A stretch of DNA of 64,000 bases, taken from Micromonospora globbae (GTDB lineage: Bacteria > Actinomycetota > Actinomycetes > Mycobacteriales > Micromonosporaceae). This document shows positions 32,320 through 39,470 of the stretch, piece after piece. Positions within the stretch are counted from its first letter, which is position 1, and each line of letters begins with the position of its first letter. The DNA lies in the NCBI RefSeq assembly GCF_003610785.1, contig NZ_RAQQ01000008.1, positions 124,001-188,000 on the forward strand. The letters run 5' to 3'. The position numbers were made by a program, and so were the translations under genes. Below the pieces are notes generated by a model that was not told the origin of the DNA, searched no databases, and saw only the letters and a program-made list of their open reading frames with translations.

Positions 32320-33306
32320 ATGCCCGCCATCACCGTCGACGACGTGCTCGTCCTGCCGCGCCTGCCGCGGCTTCCCGAGTCCACCACCTTCCGGCCGGTG
32401 CGCCGGGTCACCACCGCGCCCAGCGGCTACGAGGGCGAGGGCTTCCCGGTGCGTCGCGCCTTCGCCGGGGTGCCGCTGAGCCAGCTGGACCCGTTCATCC
32501 ACCTCGACCAGATGGGCGAGGTCGACTACGCGCCGGGCGAGCCGAAGGGCACCTCCTGGCACCCCCACCGGGGCTTCGAGACCGTCACGTACATGATCGA
32601 CGGGATCATCGACCACCAGGACTCGACCGGTGGCGGCGGCACCATCACCGACGGCGACACGCAGTGGATGACGGCCGGCAGCGGCCTGCTGCACATCGAG
32701 GCCCCGCCGGAGCACCTGGTGGTCAGCGGCGGGCTGTTCCACGGCCTGCAGCTGTGGGTCAACCTGCCGCGGGCGGCGAAGATGAACCCGCCCCGCTACC
32801 AGGACATCCGGGGTCGGGAGGCGGCGCTGCTCACCACCCCGGACGGCGGGGCGCTGATCCGCGTGATCGCCGGCTCCGTCGCCGGCCACCGGGGTCCGGG
32901 TTCCACCCACACCCCGATCACCATCGCGCACGTCACCGTCCAACCCGGAGCGCAGGTCGACATCCCCTGGCAGCCGGAGTTCAACGCCCTCGCGTACGTC
33001 CTGAGCGGTCGCGGCACGGTCGGCACCGACCGGCGGCCGCTGCACCTCGGGCAGCTCGCGGTGCACGGTCCGGGCGACGCGCTGCGCTTCACGGCGGACG
33101 CCAGCCAGGATTCGCACACCCCGGCGCTGGACCTCTACCTCATGGGAGGGCAGCCGATCCGCGAGCCGGTCGCGCACTACGGTCCGTTCGTCATGAACAC
33201 CCGGGACGAGCTGATCCAGGCGTTCGAGGACTACCAGGCCGGCCGGCTGGGAGTCGTCCCGGCCGAGCGGCTGCCGCACACGGGCGGCGAGGGCACCCGG
33301 CCCTGA
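32320..33306 (+). CDS. Pirin family protein
   Basis: 328-residue bicupin. The N-terminal cupin carries the metal-site motif WHPHRGFETVTYMIDGIIDH and TAGSGLLHIEAP (His/His/His/Glu), and the second cupin has GRGTVGTDRRPLHLGQLAVH. Bacterial pirins bind iron and some have quercetinase activity or bind pyruvate dehydrogenase; which applies is unknown. The spacing of 10 nt to MarR with GGAG in between indicates an operon, as often seen for pirins induced by oxidative or phenolic stress. Confidence 0.93.
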   Translation: MPAITVDDVLVLPRLPRLPESTTFRPVRRVTTAPSGYEGEGFPVRRAFAGVPLSQLDPFIHLDQMGEVDYAPGEPKGTSWHPHRGFETVTYMIDGIIDHQDSTGGGGTITDGDTQWMTAGSGLLHIEAPPEHLVVSGGLFHGLQLWVNLPRAAKMNPPRYQDIRGREAALLTTPDGGALIRVIAGSVAGHRGPGSTHTPITIAHVTVQPGAQVDIPWQPEFNALAYVLSGRGTVGTDRRPLHLGQLAVHGPGDALRFTADASQDSHTPALDLYLMGGQPIREPVAHYGPFVMNTRDELIQAFEDYQAGRLGVVPAERLPHTGGEGTRP

Positions 33307-33316
33307 GTCCCGTCGT

Positions 33317-33348
33317 GCGGGTGGTGGGCGCGCACGCCTGCCACCCGC
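33317..33348. terminator. Possible terminator after the pirin gene
   Basis: GCGGGTGG (33317-33324) and CCACCCGC (33341-33348) form an 8-bp stem with a 16-nt GC-rich loop. Confidence 0.45.
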
Positions 33349-33371
33349 GCGGCGCGGGTCGGTGGTGCGGC

Positions 33372-33500
33372 TCAGGAGACGGCGAAGATCCCGGCGACCC
33401 CGAGGATCACCATGACCAACACCGCCACCAGCGCACCCCGTTCACCCTCCACCGCCGTCTCGTGATGCTGGGTCAGTGGATTGGTCGTCTCGCGGGGCAT
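33372..33500 (-). CDS. 42-residue single-helix membrane protein
   Basis: ATG at 33500 to TGA at 33372. The peptide is MPRETTNPLTQHHETAVEGE, then RG, then a hydrophobic helix ALVAVLVMVILGVAGIFAVS to the end. It has a GGGAGGA ribosome site 6-8 nt upstream, and a GTTTCC/GGGTAA promoter-like pair 170 bp further up. I do not recognise it. The soluble half would face the cytoplasm by the positive-inside rule only weakly. Its coding bias and good ribosome site argue for a real gene, possibly a stress-induced microprotein. Confidence 0.65.
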   Translation of the reverse strand: MPRETTNPLTQHHETAVEGERGALVAVLVMVILGVAGIFAVS

Positions 33501-33832
33501 GGTCTGGTCCTCCCGGGTGTCGCGCGGCGGATACGGGCCGGCCGTGTCACCGGATGACGGCCGGCACTCACCCCACGGCGGGGGTCCTGCCGTGGGGACG
33601 GAGCCGGCTTCGGAGAGACCCGGTGCCGGGGTCTGGCACCGCGGCCGAACGCGCCGGCCCGGTCACACGGTTACCCGTCTGGACGGGCGGAAACCTGGTC
33701 CGGCCGGTGATTACCGGAAAGCGCGACGCGCTCCTACCCGGGTGTGCCCGCCGGCGCGGGCCCAGCGGACCCGACCGGCATGCGCCGGGTACCTGCCGGC
33801 ACGGTGGGCCGGCAGGCACAGACGTCAGGCTC
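33501..33832. other. Hairpin-rich gap without a recognised gene
   Basis: About 330 bp. In order: stem 33571-33579/33589-33597 (9 bp); stem 33622-33627/33635-33640 (6 bp); tetraloop stem 33674-33678/33683-33687; tetraloop stem 33704-33708/33713-33717; tetraloop stem 33746-33751/33756-33761; and stem 33792-33800/33808-33816 (9 bp). The last may terminate the decarboxylase-like gene. Together they could be a structured RNA or the leader of the 42-residue gene. Confidence 0.5.
33671..33694 (-). promoter_or_regulatory. SigB/SigF-like promoter upstream of the microprotein
   Basis: Minus strand GTTTCC (33694-33689), 12-bp spacer (slightly short), GGGTAA (33676-33671). A transcript from here would carry a ~165-nt leader containing two of the hairpins before the ATG at 33500. 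Confidence 0.45.
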
Positions 33833-34582
33833 CTACCGGCGGACGGGCTCCACGAGCCGGCCGGCGCGCCGGGAGGCGGTGGCGAGTGCGACCCGGGCGC
33901 CCTGGCGTCCCGTCTCCTGGGGGTGCACGGTGAGGCCGCCCGGTGAGGCGAAGGAGGCGCGGGGCGCGTAGTAGCCGCAGACGATGGTGAGCGGGTTGGC
34001 CGGGCGCAGCGCGTACACCGGGTGGTCGGGTTCCAGGAACTCCACCGACTCGATCTCGAACGGCGTCACCGGCTCCGCCACGTACGCGTAGACGCAGCTG
34101 ACCAGGTCGCCGTGGCACCGGCTGAGGTAGCGGTGGTGGCCGCTGCGGACGGCGTGCCCGGTCTCCCCCACGTGGCACCGGACCCGGACGACCGGCACGC
34201 CGTCCAGCTCGGTCTCGGCCACGAGCACGCCGCCGCGCACCTCGACGCTGGTCCGGCCGGGGTACGCGGGGGCGCCGCAGGCGCGGGACTGCGCGAGCAT
34301 CCGTTCGTTGGAGGTGACGTGGTGGGTCCACCAGGCGCCCGCCCCGCCCGGGGTGGCGGCCCCGTCCAGCGCCACGGCGAGGTGGGTGAGGTCGTGCGCG
34401 CCGAGGCCCGAGGTCTGGGTCTCGTCGTCGACGACGCGCTGGTGGAGGACCACCGTCCGGTCCGGGTGGGGGCGCAGCCCGGCCGGCAGCATCGCGGCGA
34501 CCGACGCCGGGTCCGCCGGCAGCCAGCCGATGTACAGCGCGCGACTGTTCAGGACGAGCTGGGGAGCGGCGAGGTCGACCAC
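33833..34582 (-). CDS. Acetoacetate decarboxylase family protein
   Basis: 249 residues of the ADC-like beta-cone fold: LNSRALYIGWLPADPASVAA (usual N-terminus of the actinobacterial group), LRPHPDRTVVLHQRVVDDET, the middle SVEVRGGVLVAETELDGVPV, and VEFLEPDHPVYALRPANPLT. The lysine that forms the Schiff base in true acetoacetate decarboxylase is not evident at the expected place, so it may be a non-decarboxylating relative. GTG 34582 is taken as start because GGAGG lies just upstream and the family opening fits; longer frames run into promoter DNA. It is divergent from the sigma factor gene. Confidence 0.75.
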   Translation of the reverse strand: MVDLAAPQLVLNSRALYIGWLPADPASVAAMLPAGLRPHPDRTVVLHQRVVDDETQTSGLGAHDLTHLAVALDGAATPGGAGAWWTHHVTSNERMLAQSRACGAPAYPGRTSVEVRGGVLVAETELDGVPVVRVRCHVGETGHAVRSGHHRYLSRCHGDLVSCVYAYVAEPVTPFEIESVEFLEPDHPVYALRPANPLTIVCGYYAPRASFASPGGLTVHPQETGRQGARVALATASRRAGRLVEPVRR

Positions 34583-34962
34583 GGCGCCTCCATCTCCGAC
34601 GACCACGTCACCGACGCTACGGCTGGTCCCATGTACGGGACAAGGACGGATTGGTGACAGGTACGGCTTGTCTGTCGGGTTCGCATCGGCCGCTCGGTGG
34701 AGCGCGGCGGCCGTCCGGTCGGCGGCCGGGGGATGTCCGGGTGACCCGGCGGGACCGGAAGAACCGACCGTAACGGCCCTCACAACCGCGCCGGGGATGG
34801 TCGATTTGCGACCGTTAACGGCGGTTAAATCACATAAGTACATCGTCCGTTCGGCTAGATTTTCTCCGGACGATCGGGTTAGGGTGACTTCCGAACGGCC
34901 CATTGGAAGCTAGCCAAAGCGTCACGTCTATATCCGCGGACGAGGTGCAGGGAGGACCACCC
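34583..34962. promoter_or_regulatory. Long regulatory gap before the sigma factor gene
   Basis: 380 bp between divergent genes. It has GTCCC-N6-GGGAC (34626-34641), the palindrome CCGTTAACGG (34812-34821), a local AT-rich island (34822-34866) with TAGATT (34856) as a candidate -10, and a second candidate TAGGGT (34880). Several promoters would fit a stress sigma gene. No reading frame with good coding bias is seen. Confidence 0.5.
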
Positions 34963-35790
34963 ATGACCGCGCCAGCGATCAGCGAACAGACGACGAGCAC
35001 CACGCCCGACACCGCGGGGAAGCTCGACCCGCGGGCCCTCGCCGACAGCGCCACCGATCTGCTCAACGCGATGGCCGCGCTGCCGGCCAACCATCCGTCG
35101 CGACCCGCGCTGCGCGACAAGGCGATCGAGGCCTGGCTGCCGCTCGCCAACCACCTCGCCCACCGCTACAGCGGCCGGGGCGAGCCCACCGACGACCTGG
35201 CGCAGACCGCCGCCGTCGGCCTCATCAAGGCCATCGACAAGTTCGACCCGTCGCGCGGCGTCGACTTCGCCGGCTACGCCATCCCCACCATCATCGGCGA
35301 GCTGAAGCGGCACTTCCGCGACCGCACCTGGGACATCCGGGTGCCGCGCCGCCTCCAGGAACTGCGCCTGGCGATCTCCGACGCCAACAGCTCGCTGCTG
35401 CAGACCCTCGGCCGCTCGCCGACGGTCGCCGACATCGCCGCCCACCTCAAGATCACCGAGGAGGAGGTCCTGGAGGGCCTGGAAGGCGCCCGCGCCTACA
35501 ACGCGGTTTCGCTCTCCACCCCCACCGGCGACGGCGACCGGGCCACCGAGCTGGGCGACATGCTCGGCGGCGAGGACGGCGAGTTCGAGCTCGCCGAGCT
35601 GCGGGTCGCCCTCGGCCCGGCGTTGGCCACCCTCGACGAGCGCGAGCAGAAGATCCTCACCCTGCGGTTCTACGGCAACCTGACGCAGTCCCAGATCGCC
35701 GAGCAGATCGGCGTCTCGCAGATGCACGTCTCCCGGCTGCTGGCCCGGGCGCTGACGAAGCTGCGCGGGCAGCTCGACGGCACCTACTGA
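34963..35790 (+). CDS. Alternative RNA polymerase sigma factor, SigB/SigF/SigG type
   Basis: 275 residues with sigma regions 2, 3 and 4. Region 2: WLPLANHLAHRYSGRGEPTD, DLAQTAAVGLIKAIDKFDPS, RGVDFAGYAIPTIIGELKRH, RDRTWDIRVPRRLQEL (the SigB-group signature). Region 3: LGRSPTVADIAAHLKITEEE. Region 4: LDEREQKILTLRFYGNLTQS and IGVSQMHVSRLLARALTKLR. It directs polymerase to GTTT/GGGTA promoters in this group. ATG 34963 with GGGAGG upstream is preferred over ATG 34903. No anti-sigma gene is adjacent; the SpoIIE-HATPase protein at 25 kb may belong to its control circuit. The likely targets in this window are listed under its promoter motif. Confidence 0.95.
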   Translation: MTAPAISEQTTSTTPDTAGKLDPRALADSATDLLNAMAALPANHPSRPALRDKAIEAWLPLANHLAHRYSGRGEPTDDLAQTAAVGLIKAIDKFDPSRGVDFAGYAIPTIIGELKRHFRDRTWDIRVPRRLQELRLAISDANSSLLQTLGRSPTVADIAAHLKITEEEVLEGLEGARAYNAVSLSTPTGDGDRATELGDMLGGEDGEFELAELRVALGPALATLDEREQKILTLRFYGNLTQSQIAEQIGVSQMHVSRLLARALTKLRGQLDGTY

Positions 35791-35825
35791 CGCCGGGGGC
35801 GCGAAGGCACCTACCAGGGGGTGAC

Positions 35826-35860
35826 GCCGATGGCCGGGTCCACGAGACCCGGCCATCGGC
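35826..35860. terminator. Terminator of the sigma factor gene
   Basis: GCCGATGGCCGGGTC (35826-35840), loop CACGA, exact complement (35846-35860): 15-bp stem. Confidence 0.85.
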
Positions 35861-35947
35861 ATGTCCGCGCCCTGCCCACGTCACGCACGCGTGACAGTCG
35901 GGGCGGCGGGGTGGGCCGGCCCGGGGACGCCGGTGCGAGACTGGGCC

Positions 35948-38470
35948 GTGCTCTCGGACGTCCGCCTCGACCTGCCCGTACGCGCCACGTTGCCGGCCGT
36001 CGTCGCGGCGCTGCGCACCGCCGGCACCGGCGTCCTGGTGGCCCCGCCGGGCACCGGCAAGACCACGCTCGCCCCGTTGGCCGTCGCCGACCAGGTCGAG
36101 GGGCGGGTGGTGATCGCCCAGCCGCGGCGGGTCGCCGCGCGGGCCGCGGCCCGGCGGATGGCGGAGCTGCTCGGCGAGCGCGTCGGCGACCGGATCGGGT
36201 ACGCGGTACGCGGTGACCGGCGGCGCGGCCCACGGACCCGCGTCGAGGTGGTCACGACCGGCGTGTTGGTGCGTCGGCTGCTGCGCGACCCGGACCTGCC
36301 CGGCACCGGCGCCGTGCTGCTCGACGAGTGCCACGAACGCCACCTCGACGCCGACCTCGCGCTCGCGTTCGCCGTCGAGGCACGCGCCGCGCTCCGGCCC
36401 GACCTGTGGCTGCTGGCCATGTCGGCCACACCGGAGGCCGACCGGTTCGCGGCGCTGCTGGGCGGCGCCGACACCTCGGCGCCCGTGGTCCGGGCCGAGT
36501 CGGTGCTGCACCCCGTGACCCGGATCTGGGCGCCCCCGCCCCGGCCGGCACCGGCTCCCGGGGCCGGCCCCGTGGACCGGGCGCTGCTCGACCACGTGGC
36601 GGCCACCGTCCGGCGTGCGCTGCGCGAGCGGGACGGCGACGTGCTGGTCTTCCTGCCCGGAGCCGGGGAGATCGCCGCGGTGGCCCGCCGGCTGGCCGAC
36701 CTCGGGGACTCCGTGGCGCTGCTGCCGCTGCACGGCCGGCAGCGCGCCGCCGAGCAGGACGCCGCGCTGCGCCCCGGCGACCGGCGACGGGTGGTGCTGG
36801 CCACGGCGGTGGCCGAGAGCAGCCTCACGGTGCCCGGGGTCCGGGTGGTGGTCGACGCCGGGCTGAGCCGGGTGGCCCGGCTGGACCGCGCCCGCGGTCT
36901 CGGTGCGCTGGTCACGGTCCCGGTGTCCCGGGCGGCCGCCACCCAACGGGCGGGCCGGGCGGGGCGGGAGGCGCCGGGCTTCGTCTACCGCTGCTGGTCC
37001 GAAGCCGTCCACGAGCACCTGCCCGCCCAGCCGGAACCGGAGATCGCCACGGCGGACCTCACCGGCTTCGCCCTGGACGTCGCCGCCTGGGGACGGCCGG
37101 ACGCCGCCGGTCTGGCGTTGCCCGACCCGCCACCGCCGGCCGCCATGCAGGTCGCCCGCGACACGCTCGCCACCCTCGACGCCGTCGACGCCGAGGGTCG
37201 GGTCACCGCACGCGGGCGGGCGATCGCCGCCGTGGGCGCCCATCCACGGCTGGCCCGGGCGCTGCTCGACGGCGCCGGCCGGGTCGGCGCGGACCGGGCC
37301 GCCGAGGTGGTCGCCCTGCTCGCCGAGGACACCGCCGCCGGCGGGGTCGACGACCTCGCGATCGCCTGGCGCCGGTTGCGCGCCGGCGCCGACCCGGCGG
37401 CCACGGCCCGCTGGCGCGCCGAGGTGCGCCGCCTGCGCGCCCTCCTGCCGTCCGACGCCGCCGACGGTACGCGCGCCGGGGTGCCCCTCTCCGACGACCT
37501 CGCCGCGGGGCTGCTCGTCGGGCTCGCTCACCCCGAGCGGCTGGCCCGGGTCCGGCGACCGGGCGGGTCGTCGTACCTCATGACCGGCGGCACGGCCGCG
37601 GAGCTGGCGCCCGGGTCACCGCTCGCCGGCGCCGAGTGGCTCGCGGTGGCCGTGGCGGACCGCGCCCCGGGAGCGCCGGCCGCGCGGATCCGGCTCGCCG
37701 CCGCGCTCGACGAGGCCACCGCGCGGGAGGCGGCTACGGCGCTGCTGCGCACCGAACGGGAGGTCGGCTGGTCCGGCGCCGACGTGGTGGCCCGGGAGGT
37801 GGTCCGGCTCGGCGCGCTCGAACTGCGCGAACGGCCGTTGACCGATCCCGGTCCCGCCGAGGTCGCCGCGGCCCTGATCGCCGGCCTGCGGAGCACCGGC
37901 CTGGGGCTTCTGGAGTGGACCCCGGCCGCCCGCGCGCTGCGCGAACGGCTCGCGTTCTGCCGGCACGCGCTCGGCGACGAGTGGCCGGACGTCGGCGACG
38001 AGGCGCTGCTCGCCGCCGCGCCGGTCTGGCTCGGTCCGGAGCTGGCCACCGCCCGACGCCGGGCCGACCTGGCGCGGGTGGACGTGGCCGCCGCGCTGCG
38101 CCGGCTGCTGCCGTGGGCGCAGGCCGCCCGGTTGGACGAGGTGGCGCCGGAGCGCCTCACGGTCCCCAGCGGCTCCCGGATCCGCGTCGACTACGCCGAC
38201 CCGGCGAAGCCGGTGCTGCCGGTGAAGCTCCAGGAGACCTTCGGTTGGCGGGACGCGCCCCGGATCGCCGGCGGCCGGGTGCCGGTGCTGCTGCACCTGC
38301 TCTCCCCGGCCGGCCGCCCCGTCGCGGTCACCGCCGACCTCGCCTCGTTCTGGCGGGTGGGCTATCCGCAGGTACGGGCGGAGCTGCGGGGCCGGTATCC
38401 CCGGCACCCGTGGCCGGAGGACCCGACGACGGCGACCCCCACCCGGCACGCCAGCCCGCGCCGGCGCTGA
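35948..38470 (+). CDS. hrpB: ATP-dependent helicase HrpB
   Basis: 840-residue DEAH-box helicase of the HrpB group. Motif I VAPPGTGKTTLAPLAVAD, Ia QPRRVAARAAARRMAE, II DECHER, III MSATPEADRF, V VLATAVAESSLTVPGV and VI TQRAGRAGREAPG are intact; the C-terminal ~280 residues hold the HrpB_C domain with VKLQETFGWRDAPRI near the end. It is expected to unwind RNA; its cell role in bacteria is poorly defined. GTG 35948 gives the family's usual start (VLSDVRLDLPVRATLPAVVA); longer frames overlap upstream non-coding DNA. It stands alone between two terminators or gaps. Confidence 0.94.
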   Translation: MLSDVRLDLPVRATLPAVVAALRTAGTGVLVAPPGTGKTTLAPLAVADQVEGRVVIAQPRRVAARAAARRMAELLGERVGDRIGYAVRGDRRRGPRTRVEVVTTGVLVRRLLRDPDLPGTGAVLLDECHERHLDADLALAFAVEARAALRPDLWLLAMSATPEADRFAALLGGADTSAPVVRAESVLHPVTRIWAPPPRPAPAPGAGPVDRALLDHVAATVRRALRERDGDVLVFLPGAGEIAAVARRLADLGDSVALLPLHGRQRAAEQDAALRPGDRRRVVLATAVAESSLTVPGVRVVVDAGLSRVARLDRARGLGALVTVPVSRAAATQRAGRAGREAPGFVYRCWSEAVHEHLPAQPEPEIATADLTGFALDVAAWGRPDAAGLALPDPPPPAAMQVARDTLATLDAVDAEGRVTARGRAIAAVGAHPRLARALLDGAGRVGADRAAEVVALLAEDTAAGGVDDLAIAWRRLRAGADPAATARWRAEVRRLRALLPSDAADGTRAGVPLSDDLAAGLLVGLAHPERLARVRRPGGSSYLMTGGTAAELAPGSPLAGAEWLAVAVADRAPGAPAARIRLAAALDEATAREAATALLRTEREVGWSGADVVAREVVRLGALELRERPLTDPGPAEVAAALIAGLRSTGLGLLEWTPAARALRERLAFCRHALGDEWPDVGDEALLAAAPVWLGPELATARRRADLARVDVAAALRRLLPWAQAARLDEVAPERLTVPSGSRIRVDYADPAKPVLPVKLQETFGWRDAPRIAGGRVPVLLHLLSPAGRPVAVTADLASFWRVGYPQVRAELRGRYPRHPWPEDPTTATPTRHASPRRR

Positions 38471-38508
38471 CCGGCCGCACCGTGTCGCCGGGCGCGGGTA
38501 CGCCCTCC

Positions 38509-39234
38509 CTACTCCTCGACGACGTCCGCCACGATGACCGTCACGTTGTCCGGGCCGCCCGCCCGCAACGCCAGGTCGATGAGCTTCTGCGCGCACTCGG
38601 CGCGGTCCGGGTAGCCCGCCAGCACCTCCGCGAGGGTGTCCGCGCGCACCACGTTGGAGAGACCGTCGCTGCACAGCAGCCACCGGTCGCCGGCCCAGGG
38701 CACCATCGTCGCGTACGCCGGGGAGACCTCGTCGCCCTGCAGGGCCTGGGTGACGACGGCCCGCCGCGGGTGGCTGCTCGCCTGGTCCGGGGTGATGACC
38801 CCCTGGTCGACCAGCATCTGCACGAAGGTGTCGTCCCGGGTGATCTGCTTGAGCACACCCTCGCGGAAGAGGTAGGCGCGGGAGTCGCCGACGTGGGCCA
38901 GCGCGAGGCAGCTGCCCGTCCGGGCGAAGAGCAGGGCGGTGAGGGTGGTGCCCATGCCCTGCCGCTCCGGATCCTCGCTGACCGCCTGGCGGATCCGCGC
39001 GGTGGCCTGCTCGATGCCGCTCTGCAGGGCGGCGACGAGAGCGTCCTCCGGTGTCTCCACGTCCAGCGGCGCCATCGCGCCGATGGCGATCGAGCTGGCG
39101 AGGTCGCCGGCCGCCATGCCGCCCATGCCGTCGGCCACGGCGATCAGCCAGGTGCCGGCGTGCATGGCGTCCTGGTTTCCGCTGCGGATCAGCCCACGGT
39201 CGCTCGTCCCCACGGAACGCAGCTTCAGGGTCAT
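38509..39234 (-). CDS. PP2C-family serine/threonine phosphatase (PstP-like)
   Basis: 241 residues, single PP2C domain with all motifs: SGNQDAMHAG, VADGMGGMAAGDLAS, GTTLTALLFARTGS, AHVGDSRAYLFREG, LLCSDGLSNVV and GGPDNVTVIVADVVE. The four metal-binding aspartates (motifs 1, 2, 8 and 11) are present. It would reverse Ser/Thr kinase signalling. No membrane segment or FHA domain is present and no kinase is adjacent. ATG 39234. It ends 38 bp from HrpB in convergent arrangement. Confidence 0.93.
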   Translation of the reverse strand: MTLKLRSVGTSDRGLIRSGNQDAMHAGTWLIAVADGMGGMAAGDLASSIAIGAMAPLDVETPEDALVAALQSGIEQATARIRQAVSEDPERQGMGTTLTALLFARTGSCLALAHVGDSRAYLFREGVLKQITRDDTFVQMLVDQGVITPDQASSHPRRAVVTQALQGDEVSPAYATMVPWAGDRWLLCSDGLSNVVRADTLAEVLAGYPDRAECAQKLIDLALRAGGPDNVTVIVADVVEE

Positions 39235-39373
39235 GGGAGGCAGCCTGCCAGGCGGAGGCCGCTGTTGTCTCTAGGAGATCCACGGCGACGGCGCGTGGCG
39301 CGGCGAATCTCACTGTCCGCAGCGCCGCGGACGCGCCGGACCCCGGGGCGGACCGGGTCGGCGACCCCGGTGG

Positions 39374-39428
39374 TTGACAGCGCCCGGCGGCCCTGTAAGC
39401 ATCGACCAGCAGCTATGGGAGCGCTCCC
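39374..39428 (+). promoter_or_regulatory. Cellulase promoter with CebR-type operator
   Basis: TTGACA (39374-39379), 16-bp spacer, TAAGCA (39396-39401), then GGGAGCGCTCCC (39417-39428), a perfect palindrome equal to the core of the CebR site TGGGAGCGCTCCCA known from Streptomyces. The site lies just after the expected start of transcription, where repressor would block it until cello-oligosaccharide is present. Confidence 0.8.
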
Positions 39429-39470
39429 GGAGCACGCACCGCACCCGCCACCGTCCCGGAAGGACACCCC

